Assembly (NCBI GenBank): GCA_002423155.1
Contig: DIUV01000040.1
Coordinates: forward strand, 1 to 29,787
Origin: Alphaproteobacteria bacterium UBA6149
GTDB taxonomy: Bacteria > Pseudomonadota > Alphaproteobacteria > Rickettsiales > UBA998
DNA: 29,787 bases
Direction: 5' to 3'
Positions 22,723 through 29,787 of this stretch are shown one piece after another (position 1 is the first letter of the stretch; each line of letters starts with the position of its first letter). The translations under genes and the position numbers were made by a program. The notes under the pieces are model-generated. The model was not told the origin of the DNA, ran no database searches, and worked only from the letters and a program-made list of their open reading frames with translations.

Positions 22723-23406
22723 ATGCAGGTTAACAAAGAAAGTAGTATTACATCGATAGTAATGTTAGGGCATTTTAATCCACTTATTTTTCGTCCAGAG
22801 TGGTTTAATAAAAAAGGAATTATTGCTGACGTTGACATGGATGCCGTTGAAATAGGCGTTATACATCCAGATTTGGTGACTTTTAGCTTAAACCCATGGC
22901 TGGATATTTCTGTTGAAAAATTTAAATTTTTAGCACAGGTACGTCAGGAGCCATGTGTGAAGTTGTGTGACTTTGTTCTAAACTGTTTTTCTCATTTGCC
23001 TGAAACCCCTATGAATAAGATTGGAATTAATAGAGATTTACACTTTAATCTAGAAACGGAAGATAAATGGCATGCTTTAGGAGATATGTTGGCTCCCAAA
23101 GAGCCTTGGGGAGAATTTTTAATCGAATCATCTAGTGGTAAGCGCAAAGGTGGAATGTTGTCTGTGGCTATGCAACAAAATCCTAGAGATGATGGGTTAA
23201 ATGGTCAATTTAGATTGCGAGTTGAACCTTCAGGTTTGCCTAACCTTAGGTATGGAGCCTGTTTTTCCTTTAATGATCATTATGATCTTTCGGATGATGA
23301 TTCTCTTCGTGACGCACGCTTTGCAACAGATATTATAAAAGAACAGTGGGATTTATCGTTATCTAGATCTGAGCAAATTATAAATTCAATTTTAGAGAAG
23401 GTTTAG
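22723..23406 (+). CDS. Uncharacterised protein, first gene of the MBL cassette
   Basis: This 227-aa soluble protein has no signal peptide or membrane segment. The N-terminal third reads SIVMLGHFNPLIFRPEWF. The centre has TPMNKIGINRDLHFNLETED, then KWHALGDMLAPKEPWGEF. The end has RVEPSGLP, FSFNDHYDLSDDD and a C-terminal helix. The short beta/alpha blocks around a conserved-looking GIN..HF segment remind me of the sporadically distributed TIGR04255 group. That is an impression from memory, not a match. The ATG at 22723 follows AGGTGG by four bases. The stop is two bases before the next gene, so the three genes look co-translated. Codon use is more AT-rich than in ffh or mdh. Confidence 0.8.
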   Translation: MQVNKESSITSIVMLGHFNPLIFRPEWFNKKGIIADVDMDAVEIGVIHPDLVTFSLNPWLDISVEKFKFLAQVRQEPCVKLCDFVLNCFSHLPETPMNKIGINRDLHFNLETEDKWHALGDMLAPKEPWGEFLIESSSGKRKGGMLSVAMQQNPRDDGLNGQFRLRVEPSGLPNLRYGACFSFNDHYDLSDDDSLRDARFATDIIKEQWDLSLSRSEQIINSILEKV

Positions 23407-23408
23407 TT

Positions 23409-24002
23409 ATGAGTGCTGTTTCCAATAGATCTCAACAGACTTTTTCGATGCCATCTCTTGCAAGTACAAGTTCTGCAAATAAAGAAAATGATAATGATGT
23501 TGTTTTAGATTTTGTAAAACGGTATCGATATCCAGAGTACAGTAAAAAGAAACATTATTTACCAGATGAAACTGATAATAATAAAAAAAAAGAAGAAGAA
23601 AACAAAAGTATTAATGTAAGGCCTTTTGAATTTTATAAACCTGAGGTTAAGCCGCGGAATTGTAATATTCCCAGAGAAATTATATTACAAGAGTGGGAAG
23701 GACAGGTAACGTCCATACATAGACAAGATGGTGTCTTTGTTGCTAATTTGATAGATAAAACTGCAAAGGATACGATCGAAACTGAAGAGGCTGAATTTCC
23801 TATTGATGACTTGTCTAATGGTGATCGTGAATTGCTTGAGGAAGGAGCCATGTTTTGCTGGGTAATTGGTCGTGAATATTTAGGTACTCAATGCAAAAGA
23901 TTTTCTAGAATTAATTTTAGAAATTTGCCTCAGTGGTCTGAAACGGAGTTGTTGGATGCAGATAAAGAGGCGGAGCGTTTAAATGCCATTGAGTGGGATT
24001 GA
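23409..24002 (+). CDS. Uncharacterised small beta-rich protein, second gene of the MBL cassette
   Basis: This 197-aa protein has two parts. Residues 1-85 are polar and low in complexity (Ser/Asn-rich start, then NNKKKEEENK), probably disordered. Residues about 90-190 form a compact domain: EILQEWEG-type opening (ILQEWEGQVTSI), VFVANLIDKTAKD, AEFPIDDLSNGDRELL, EEGAMFCWVIGRE and FSRINFRNLPQWSE. The alternating pattern suggests a small beta barrel that might bind nucleic acid or a partner. I cannot name the family. It starts two bases after the first gene and overlaps the MBL gene by 20 bases. The local sequence is very AT-rich: 15 G+C in 60 bases at 23461-23520. Confidence 0.8.
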   Translation: MSAVSNRSQQTFSMPSLASTSSANKENDNDVVLDFVKRYRYPEYSKKKHYLPDETDNNKKKEEENKSINVRPFEFYKPEVKPRNCNIPREIILQEWEGQVTSIHRQDGVFVANLIDKTAKDTIETEEAEFPIDDLSNGDRELLEEGAMFCWVIGREYLGTQCKRFSRINFRNLPQWSETELLDADKEAERLNAIEWD

Positions 24003-25128
24003 AAAACAGGGCGCTCCGCTAAACAACCAAATAGAATTATGTATATTTGGCAAAGGGTTCGGTGAGTGCATTACTATTCACCTTGGCAACAATCAATGGG
24101 TAATAATAGACTCGTTTCTTAATTTTGCGACGAAAAGACCAATAGCATTGGAGTATCTTGAATCGTTATCTGTTGATGCATCAAGAAATGTTTGTCTTGT
24201 GGTTGCTACTCATTGGCATGATGACCATATACGTGGAATTTATGAAATTGTTAAAAAGGCTGATAATGCGCGTTTTGTTTGTTCGCAAGCATTAACTAAC
24301 TGTGAGTTTCAAAAATTTGTAAAACGTCATCAGACAAATCTCATGACATCTGTAGGTTCAAAAGTTGATGAAATTAATAATATATTTGAATTTTTTCTCA
24401 GCAAACCAGAAAATCGTAAATACAAAAATCCTTGTATGGCAAGTGAGGGAAAAATTTTATTTGAGTTGTTAGAACCTAATAATTCTATTCCTCTAGGCTG
24501 TAAAATTCTCTCATTATCTCCTTCAGATGCAGACGTTTTTAATTTCATGAAAAATATTGCAAACATGATGCCTGAAAATAACACACCAAAGAGGTCCGCA
24601 AAAAGAATATCAGAAAATCAAGCCTCTGTAGTTATGCACGTTGGATACGGTAATATATGTCTTCTTCTTGGGTCTGATATGGAAAATAACCATGATATTG
24701 ATAGTGGTTGGGACGCTATTATAAACTCTGATGTTTTTAGCTTGCAAAAGTCCGTAATATACAAAGTTCCTCATCATGGTTCAGTTACTGGACATAATGA
24801 CAGAATATGGGAAGGGCTTTTATTAGAATCTCCTCTATCCGTTGTAACGCCGTTTGTCAATGGTAGAGTACAATTGCCAACAAAAGATCAAATTAATTCA
24901 ATAATGTCTAAAAGTCTAAATTTACTGGCAACAGGTTTACCTTCAAACGTACGTAACAAAAAGAGAGATGCTTCGGTAGAGAAGGAAATTAAATCAGCTA
25001 ATATTAAGTTGAAGCCTTTGGGTGCAGGTCTTGGTGCAATTAGGCTTCGTAGTATGCCATTAACAGAAGCAAGAGAAGAGTGTCATTGGTGTGTAGAGCT
25101 TTTTGGCAGCGCTGTACATCTAGCATAA
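23983..25128 (+). CDS. Stand-alone metallo-beta-lactamase-fold hydrolase (ComEC-like), third gene of the cassette
   Basis: This 381-aa MBL-fold protein keeps the metal-binding set: H77-W-H79-D-D81-H82 in VVATHWHDDHIRGI, D232 in LLLGSDME, and H264-H265-G-S in VPHHGSVTGHND. The KVPHHGS ending resembles the MBL domain of competence protein ComEC, but there are no membrane segments and no competence domain, so it should be cytoplasmic. An insertion (about 95-210) separates the first metal motif from the later ones. By fold it would be a phosphodiesterase or nuclease; the substrate is unknown. It starts at ATG 23983 within the previous gene (20-base overlap), preceded by GAGGCGGAG. A C-terminal cysteine pair (ECHWC) is a further oddity. 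Confidence 0.87.
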   Translation: MPLSGIEKQGAPLNNQIELCIFGKGFGECITIHLGNNQWVIIDSFLNFATKRPIALEYLESLSVDASRNVCLVVATHWHDDHIRGIYEIVKKADNARFVCSQALTNCEFQKFVKRHQTNLMTSVGSKVDEINNIFEFFLSKPENRKYKNPCMASEGKILFELLEPNNSIPLGCKILSLSPSDADVFNFMKNIANMMPENNTPKRSAKRISENQASVVMHVGYGNICLLLGSDMENNHDIDSGWDAIINSDVFSLQKSVIYKVPHHGSVTGHNDRIWEGLLLESPLSVVTPFVNGRVQLPTKDQINSIMSKSLNLLATGLPSNVRNKKRDASVEKEIKSANIKLKPLGAGLGAIRLRSMPLTEAREECHWCVELFGSAVHLA

Positions 25129-25232
25129 CTCAAAAAAATCACCTTATTGCAAATCCATTCACCTTCCCTTAACCTTTCTCTGTTAAAACTACAACCGTAA
25201 CTTATACAAATCACAACTTAAAGGAGAACTAC

Positions 25233-26180
25233 ATGTCACAACGTAAAAAAATCGCTCTTATTGGTGCAGGGCAAATCGGTGGAACTTTGGCGCATTTGGC
25301 TAGTTTGAAAGAACTGGGTGATGTGGTTTTGTTTGATATTACCGAGGGTGTGCCACAGGGTAAAGCGTTGGATTTAAGCCAAGCTACTGCGATTGATGGC
25401 GTAAATGCGGTGATTAAAGGGACTAATAATTATGAAGATATTAAGGGTGCGGATGTAGTTATCGTAACTGCTGGTGTGCCGCGTAAACCGGGCATGAGCC
25501 GGGATGATTTGATTTCTATCAATACGGGGGTTATCAAAACCGTGGGTGAGAATTTGAAAAAATATGCTCCTAATGCGTTTGTTATCGTAATCACTAATCC
25601 ACTAGACGTAATGGTGTGGGTGATGCAGCAAGTTACGGGTTTTGCGCCCAATAAAGTTGTGGGTATGGCTGGTGTGTTGGATTCTTCACGCTTTAGCTTC
25701 TTCCTTGCCGAAGCTTTGGGCGTTTCGATTGAAGATGTAACCACTTTCGTACTGGGTGGACATGGGGATACTATGGTTCCGATGGTGAATTATTCTACGG
25801 TTGCCGGTATTTCTTTGCCAGATATTGTTAAAATGGGTTGGATTTCTCAAGAGAAATTGGACGGAATTGTTCAACGTACGCGTGATGGCGGTGCGGAAAT
25901 TGTGAACTTGTTAAAAACTGGTTCTGCGTTTTATGCGCCGGCTGCTTCAGCGATTGCAATGGCGGAAGCTTACTTGAAAGATAAAAAACGTATCTTGCCT
26001 TGTGCCGCGCATTTGAACGGTGAATATGGCTTGAAAGATATTTATGTAGGGGTTCCGACAGTAATTGGTGCTGGTGGGGTTGAAAGAATCGTAGAAATCT
26101 CTATGAATGAACAAGCGCAAGCGCAATTTGACCATTCGGTTAAAGCGGTTCGTGAATTAATCGCCTCGGTTACTTTGTAA
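25233..26180 (+). CDS. mdh: Malate dehydrogenase (LDH-like, NAD-dependent)
   Basis: This 315-aa enzyme oxidises malate to oxaloacetate in the TCA cycle. The nucleotide loop is G11-A-G-Q-I-G16, and D35 at the end of the second strand indicates NAD. Substrate-binding residues lie in GVPRKPGMSRDDL, and catalytic H177 is in LGGHGDTMVP. The arginine instead of glutamine in the PRKPGM loop supports malate over lactate. The ATG at 25233 follows AAGGAG by six bases. It heads mdh-sucC-sucD, the usual alphaproteobacterial order. The 104 bases upstream include TTGCAA and TTATAC but no strong promoter pairing. Confidence 0.97.
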   Translation: MSQRKKIALIGAGQIGGTLAHLASLKELGDVVLFDITEGVPQGKALDLSQATAIDGVNAVIKGTNNYEDIKGADVVIVTAGVPRKPGMSRDDLISINTGVIKTVGENLKKYAPNAFVIVITNPLDVMVWVMQQVTGFAPNKVVGMAGVLDSSRFSFFLAEALGVSIEDVTTFVLGGHGDTMVPMVNYSTVAGISLPDIVKMGWISQEKLDGIVQRTRDGGAEIVNLLKTGSAFYAPAASAIAMAEAYLKDKKRILPCAAHLNGEYGLKDIYVGVPTVIGAGGVERIVEISMNEQAQAQFDHSVKAVRELIASVTL

Positions 26181-26210
26181 AAATTTTATAAAAATTAGTA
26201 GGATAATCAA

Positions 26211-27383
26211 ATGAATATTCATGAGTATCAAGCCAAAAGCGTTTTGGCAAAATATGGTGTTTCCGTTCCTCGCGGTGGCGTGGCGTACACTCCTGCCGAA
26301 GCAGAAGCAGCCGCGCAAAATTTGGGTGGCAGTCTGTGGGTGGTAAAAGCCCAGATTCATGCTGGTGGTCGTGGTAAAGGCGGCGGAGTTAAACTTGCTC
26401 GTTCATTAGATGAAGTGAAAAACTTCGCTAAAGAAATGATTGGCATGACTTTGGTTACGCATCAAACCGGCCCCGAAGGCAAAGAAGTTAAACGCGTTTA
26501 TGTAGAAGAAGGCAGCGATATTGCCGAAGAACTATATTTAGGCATGGTGATTGACCGCTCAACTAGCCGCATCACTTACATGGCAAGCCGTGAAGGTGGC
26601 GTGGAGATTGAAGAAGTTGCAGCTAATCATCCTGAGAAAATTATTAAAGTAACGGTGGATCCTGCTTGTGGAATTCAGCTTTTCCACGCGCGTGAATTAG
26701 CGTTTGGTTTAGGGTTGCCGGCGGAATTACACAAAGATTTTGGTGCTTTGGTGTTCTCTATGTATCAATGTTTCCAAGATACGGATTGTTCACAAATTGA
26801 AATCAATCCTTTGGTAATCACTAAGCAAGATAAATTGATTGTTTTGGATGCGAAATTCAACTTCGATGAAAACGGCTTGTTCCGTCAGCCCGAAGTTTAT
26901 GAAATGCGCGACGAAGACGAAGAAGAGCCTTTGGAGCTACAAGCGTCTAAGTTCGGTCTAAGCTATGTGAAAATGGATGGTAGTATTGGTTGCATGGTAA
27001 ATGGCGCTGGTCTTGCTATGGCAACTATGGATATTATTAAACTACATGGTGGGGAGCCAGCTAACTTCTTGGATGTTGGCGGCGGAGCTAACAAAGAAAA
27101 AGTTACTGAAGCTTTCAAACTTATTATGTCTGATCCGAATGTAGAAGGTATTTTGGTAAATATCTTTGGTGGTATCATGCGTTGCGACATCATCGCCGAA
27201 GGGGTGATTGCGGCAGTGCGTGAGGTGAGCCTTTCGGTGCCATTAGTGGTGCGTTTGGAAGGAACCAACGTGGAATTGGGCAAAAAAATGCTTAGCTCAT
27301 CAGGTTTGGCGATTACTCCAGCGGATAATTTAGAAGATGCCGCGCAGAAAATCGTACAAGCTGTGAAAAAAGCAGCGGCTTAA
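26211..27383 (+). CDS. sucC: Succinyl-CoA synthetase (ADP-forming), beta subunit
   Basis: This 390-aa subunit holds the ATP-grasp domain (NIHEYQAKSVLAKYGV start, KAQIHAGGRGKGGGVKLA nucleotide region) and the C-terminal ligase domain (GGGANKEKVTEAF, GILVNIFGGIMRCDIIAEG). With SucD it interconverts succinyl-CoA and succinate with nucleotide triphosphate production. It lies 30 bases after mdh, behind AGGA, and is full length. Specificity for ATP over GTP cannot be decided by eye. Confidence 0.97.
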   Translation: MNIHEYQAKSVLAKYGVSVPRGGVAYTPAEAEAAAQNLGGSLWVVKAQIHAGGRGKGGGVKLARSLDEVKNFAKEMIGMTLVTHQTGPEGKEVKRVYVEEGSDIAEELYLGMVIDRSTSRITYMASREGGVEIEEVAANHPEKIIKVTVDPACGIQLFHARELAFGLGLPAELHKDFGALVFSMYQCFQDTDCSQIEINPLVITKQDKLIVLDAKFNFDENGLFRQPEVYEMRDEDEEEPLELQASKFGLSYVKMDGSIGCMVNGAGLAMATMDIIKLHGGEPANFLDVGGGANKEKVTEAFKLIMSDPNVEGILVNIFGGIMRCDIIAEGVIAAVREVSLSVPLVVRLEGTNVELGKKMLSSSGLAITPADNLEDAAQKIVQAVKKAAA

Positions 27384-27404
27384 ACAGATAGAACGGAGAA
27401 AAAA

Positions 27405-28280
27405 ATGTCTATTTTAGTTAATAGTAATACCAAAGTTATCTGTCAGGGCTTTACCGGTCGTGAAGGTACTTATCATTCTGAACAAGCTTTGGCTTATGGC
27501 ACCAAAATGGTTGGTGGCGTAACTCCCGGTAAAGGCGGAACGGATCATTTAGGTTTGCCGGTGTTTGATACCGTGGCAGAAGCAAAACAACGCACAGGTG
27601 CGAATGCATCAGTAATTTATGTACCCCCACGTTTTGCTGCGGATGCTATTTTAGAAGCGATTGATGCGGAAATTGAATTGGCGATTTGTATCACCGAAGG
27701 TATTCCCGTGTTGGATATGGTGCGGGTGAAACGTGCGCTTTCTGCTTCTAAAACTCGCCTTATTGGCCCAAACTGCCCCGGCGTTATCACTCCGGGTGAG
27801 TGCAAAATTGGGATTATGCCGGGACATATTCACCGCAAAGGTCGCATTGGGATTGTTTCTCGTTCTGGTACTTTAACTTATGAAGCGGTGGCGCAAACTT
27901 CAGCCGAAGGATTTGGTCAATCTTCTTGCGTGGGTATTGGTGGGGATCCGGTAAACGGCACTAACTTTATTGACGTGTTGGAATTGTTCCTTGCCGATGA
28001 TGAAACTGATGCGATCGTAATGATTGGTGAAATCGGTGGTTCAGCGGAAGAAGAAGCAGCGGAATTTTTGAAAAAAAGCAAAATCAAAAAACCGGTAGTA
28101 GGCTTCATCGCAGGTCGTACTGCTCCTGAAGGTCGCCGTATGGGTCATGCTGGTGCGGTTATTTCTGGTGGCAAAGGTGGCGCGGAAGACAAAATCGAAG
28201 CGATGAAATCCGCAGGAATACGCGTTTCTGATTCTCCTGCTCGTTTGGGTCGGACTATGAAGGAATTGCTGGCGGCGTAA
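27405..28280 (+). CDS. sucD: Succinyl-CoA synthetase, alpha subunit
   Basis: This 291-aa subunit binds CoA through its N-terminal Rossmann domain (VICQGFTGREGTYHSEQAL, GVTPGKGG) and carries the phosphohistidine H248 in RMGHAGAVISGGKGGAEDK. GIGGDPVNGTNFIDVL is the phosphate-binding region. It is 21 bases after sucC with a CGGAGA ribosome site. In many alphaproteobacteria sucA and sucB follow. Here a terminator closes the operon and a broken gene and an IS lie beyond, so sucAB must be elsewhere. Confidence 0.97.
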   Translation: MSILVNSNTKVICQGFTGREGTYHSEQALAYGTKMVGGVTPGKGGTDHLGLPVFDTVAEAKQRTGANASVIYVPPRFAADAILEAIDAEIELAICITEGIPVLDMVRVKRALSASKTRLIGPNCPGVITPGECKIGIMPGHIHRKGRIGIVSRSGTLTYEAVAQTSAEGFGQSSCVGIGGDPVNGTNFIDVLELFLADDETDAIVMIGEIGGSAEEEAAEFLKKSKIKKPVVGFIAGRTAPEGRRMGHAGAVISGGKGGAEDKIEAMKSAGIRVSDSPARLGRTMKELLAA

Positions 28281-28300
28281 GTTGTTGGTGGTTTAAGAAT

Positions 28301-28332
28301 AAAAAGGCAGCTCCTTGGAGCTGCCTTTTTTT
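28301..28332. terminator. Bidirectional terminator after sucD
   Basis: GGCAGCTC (28306-28313) pairs perfectly with GAGCTGCC (28318-28325) around CTTG. Five As precede it and seven Ts (28326-28332) follow. The flanking A/T tracts let it serve both strands, which suits the convergent remnant gene ending at 28331. Confidence 0.93.
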
Positions 28333-28435
28333 ATTGTGTTATACCGTTAGCCGCATATTGGTTATTAATCCCTGCTTGTATGCGAGCTACATTGGAAATA
28401 TTTTTACTGCTTGGTGTTATATAGCAACTGTTATT
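28331..28435 (-). pseudogene. C-terminal remnant of a disrupted gene
   Basis: On the minus strand an open frame of 34 codons ends with TAA at 28331-28333, against the shared terminator. Its end reads SSKNISNVARIQAGINNQYA then ANGITQ, which looks like genuine protein sequence, while its beginning meets an in-frame TAA at 28436-28438 and has no start codon. Beyond about 28420 the composition becomes AT-rich and non-coding up to the transposase. The simplest reading is that the IS110 element replaced or separated the upstream part of a gene convergent with sucD. The protein family is not recognisable from this tail. Confidence 0.4.
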
Positions 28436-28549
28436 TTAAGGTTGTAAAAAATATATTTATTCAATTGCAGGCTGTTCTGATTTTGGCAAAACCATTTTGA
28501 GTATTTAAGAAGGAAAATATTTTTATTTTGCATAACGATATTTTCCGTA

Positions 28550-29542
28550 TTATTTTTTGTATGCAGCACAGGCAGGAGTGCCGATGGCTGCAGGAAAATA
28601 TTGTGGCGTTGTTTCTGGTGAACATCGCCACATTTGGTTATTTTTAACCATAGCGTTAAGAATGACCAAAATTTTACGCATAACCGCCGTAATAGCAACT
28701 TTAAACGGTTTCTTTTGTTCAATTAGCCTTGTATAGAATTGTTTTATCTGCATATTATGCCTTATAGCAACGGTAGCTGCAATATAAATTGCATTTCTCA
28801 ATATTTTTCTTCCGCCGTTTATGGAACGCTTAGCGGATTTTTTTCCGCTATCTCGATTAAATGGCGCGACTCCAGCTAGGGCGGCAATTTCTCGAGAGTT
28901 TAAGGTGCCTATTTCTGGCATCTCAGCCAACAAAACACCGGCGGTTATATAACCAATCCCACAGAATGATTGTATAATATTATCTTTTTCTTTCAAATTG
29001 TTATCTGAATCTATCATTTTCTTTATTTTGATTTCACAAATAGAAATTTCTTCGTCAAAATATTCTATCATTCTTTCCAAAGAAATTTTAACATGTTCGC
29101 TAAAAGTTTTTTGGTGACGCTTTAAATTATCTGCTTTTGCTAAAGCCATGTTTTGGCGATGTCTGATTAACTCCATTAACGAAATATTGGATGATATATC
29201 AGTGGTTTGTGTAGGAAAAACTTTGGCAAAATCAACCAAAATTTTAGCATCAATTTTATCAGTTTTAGCTAATTTTCCACTAGCTTTAGCAAAATCTCGC
29301 ACCTGACGAGGATTTACACGATATATCAATATATTACGCTGATTGCTTTGGCAAATTAAGTTAATTTCATATCCACCTGTAGCTTCACAGATTAATTTAT
29401 TAACCTTTTGTTCGCAGGCAAATTCTAGTAAGGAATTTATGCCTGTGTCATCGTTATTATATTGATAATGAGTGCTATTTAATGACACATCTAATTTATC
29501 TTTAGACACATCAATTCCCATAATGACATTTTCTTTTTCCAT
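28550..29542 (-). CDS. IS110-family transposase (DEDD recombinase)
   Basis: This 330-aa protein has an N-terminal RuvC-like DEDD domain: D11 in IMGIDVSKDKLDVS, E53 in ICEATGGYE, and D95 and D98 in LAKTDKIDAKILVDFAK. A coiled region follows. The C-terminal Tnp domain has SFCGIGYITAGVLLAEMPEI, ALAGVAPFNRDSGKK and INGGRKILRNAIYIAA. Members of this family are guided by a bridge (seeker) RNA encoded beside the transposase. The frame is intact, so it may be active. The last 25 residues after NNQMW (Pro/Ala-rich, RCSPETTPQYFPAAIG) are longer than I expect and might reflect read-through into the element's end. The start is ATG 29542. Confidence 0.95.
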   Translation of the reverse strand: MEKENVIMGIDVSKDKLDVSLNSTHYQYNNDDTGINSLLEFACEQKVNKLICEATGGYEINLICQSNQRNILIYRVNPRQVRDFAKASGKLAKTDKIDAKILVDFAKVFPTQTTDISSNISLMELIRHRQNMALAKADNLKRHQKTFSEHVKISLERMIEYFDEEISICEIKIKKMIDSDNNLKEKDNIIQSFCGIGYITAGVLLAEMPEIGTLNSREIAALAGVAPFNRDSGKKSAKRSINGGRKILRNAIYIAATVAIRHNMQIKQFYTRLIEQKKPFKVAITAVMRKILVILNAMVKNNQMWRCSPETTPQYFPAAIGTPACAAYKK

Positions 29543-29616
29543 TGGTATAATCCCTCTTGTCTACGAGCTTTAGGAAGTTATTCCCAATCTCAGGCAACTG
29601 TTCGATTTTAAATGAA

Positions 29617-29751
29617 GGAAGTGGAGTTCTGGCTATAAGCGGAATCTAAGTTCCTGTAAATCCTCGATTTACTCCACTTCCGCTGTTGGTTGCTAAGTTT
29701 GTGAGCATAGCAACCAACAGATCGAATCATATAGAACACGCTATACGATTC
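29617..29751 (-). ncRNA. Candidate IS110 bridge RNA
   Basis: Immediately upstream of the transposase (same strand) lie three stem-loops in 135 bases. In the direction of transcription these are as follows. First, 29741-29751 with 29724-29734: 11 positions, one mismatch, 6-base loop. Second, 29708-29720 with 29683-29695: 13 perfect pairs, 12-base loop. Third, 29671-29681 with 29617-29627: 11 perfect pairs closing a 43-base internal region that itself holds GTAAAT/ATTTAC and GGAA/TTCC pairings. A 5' hairpin followed by two large loops resembles the described IS110 bridge RNA layout (target and donor loops). Location in the left-end leader fits the IS110 rather than the IS1111 subgroup. Exact ends are unknown. 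Confidence 0.55.
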
Positions 29752-29787
29752 AATCGCGTTATTCGTACAACCTTTTTAATAGACAAG

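Larger units (their letters stand above)
28440..29787 (-). mobile_element. IS110-family insertion sequence (ends approximate, right end open)
   Basis: The element includes the transposase at 28550-29542, a 9-bp perfect inverted repeat just past its stop (GGAAAATAT at 28512-28520, ATATTTTCC at 28538-28546), and a highly structured non-coding region upstream of the transposase that runs to the window end. IS110 elements lack long terminal inverted repeats, so the exact ends cannot be read here. The left limit is set near the point where the remnant gene stops. The right limit may lie beyond the window. Confidence 0.55.

Noticed and set aside
28417..28722. 101-aa minus-strand frame overlapping the transposase C-terminus
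   Set aside because: It is an alternate frame of the transposase with low-complexity Asn/Lys/Leu content and no ribosome site.

Overview
The window is a chromosomal segment from an alphaproteobacterium of moderate to low G+C. The lineage evidence is DivK followed by PleD, mdh-sucC-sucD in one operon, a pdhA/pdhB/pdhC cluster preceded by an FtsB-like gene, a Rickettsia-type 17 kDa antigen lipoprotein, and an LDH-like malate dehydrogenase. A member of a symbiont-rich or reduced group (Rickettsiales, Holosporales or a relative) is plausible, but the sequence does not settle it.

Layout. 0.2-2.0 kb: divK-pleD, cell-cycle phosphorelay and c-di-GMP synthesis. 2.0-5.8 kb (minus): ppk-ppx polyphosphate pair. 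5.8-9.1 kb (plus): aat, the 17 kDa lipoprotein with a good promoter, a strong palindromic element, then fabI-aroC joined with no spacer. 9.3-9.5 kb: a small membrane protein and a bidirectional terminator. 9.5-15.6 kb (minus): an FtsB-like gene and a pyruvate dehydrogenase operon that carries three complete toxin-antitoxin modules between its genes. The order in the direction of transcription is pdhA, MNT/HEPN, parDE, pdhB, mntA/hepT, pdhC. 15.6-17.5 kb: a sparse region with two composite palindromic elements, a secreted protein, an unknown 115-aa protein and a second repeat family. 17.5-20.3 kb (minus): clpS-clpA. 20.5-21.9 kb: ffh. 21.9-25.1 kb: an accessory island with brnTA (minus) and an AT-rich three-gene cassette (plus) ending in a stand-alone metallo-beta-lactamase-fold protein. 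25.2-28.3 kb: mdh-sucC-sucD and a strong terminator. 28.3-29.8 kb: the C-terminal remnant of a disrupted gene, then an IS110-family element whose upstream non-coding region folds into three stem-loops like a bridge RNA.

The housekeeping genes form a coherent central-metabolism set: PDH feeds acetyl-CoA to the TCA enzymes Mdh and SucCD, FabI acts in fatty-acid synthesis and AroC in aromatic synthesis. Aat and ClpS-ClpA together make up an N-degron pathway, although they lie about 11 kb apart.

Most worth following up: (1) the 22.7-25.1 kb three-gene cassette (unknown protein, beta-rich small protein, MBL hydrolase), which looks like an undescribed co-translated system; (2) the pdh operon threaded with three TA modules without loss of any pdh gene; (3) the candidate IS110 bridge RNA at 29617-29751. 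Functions of the three cassette proteins are not known to me and are not guessed beyond their folds.
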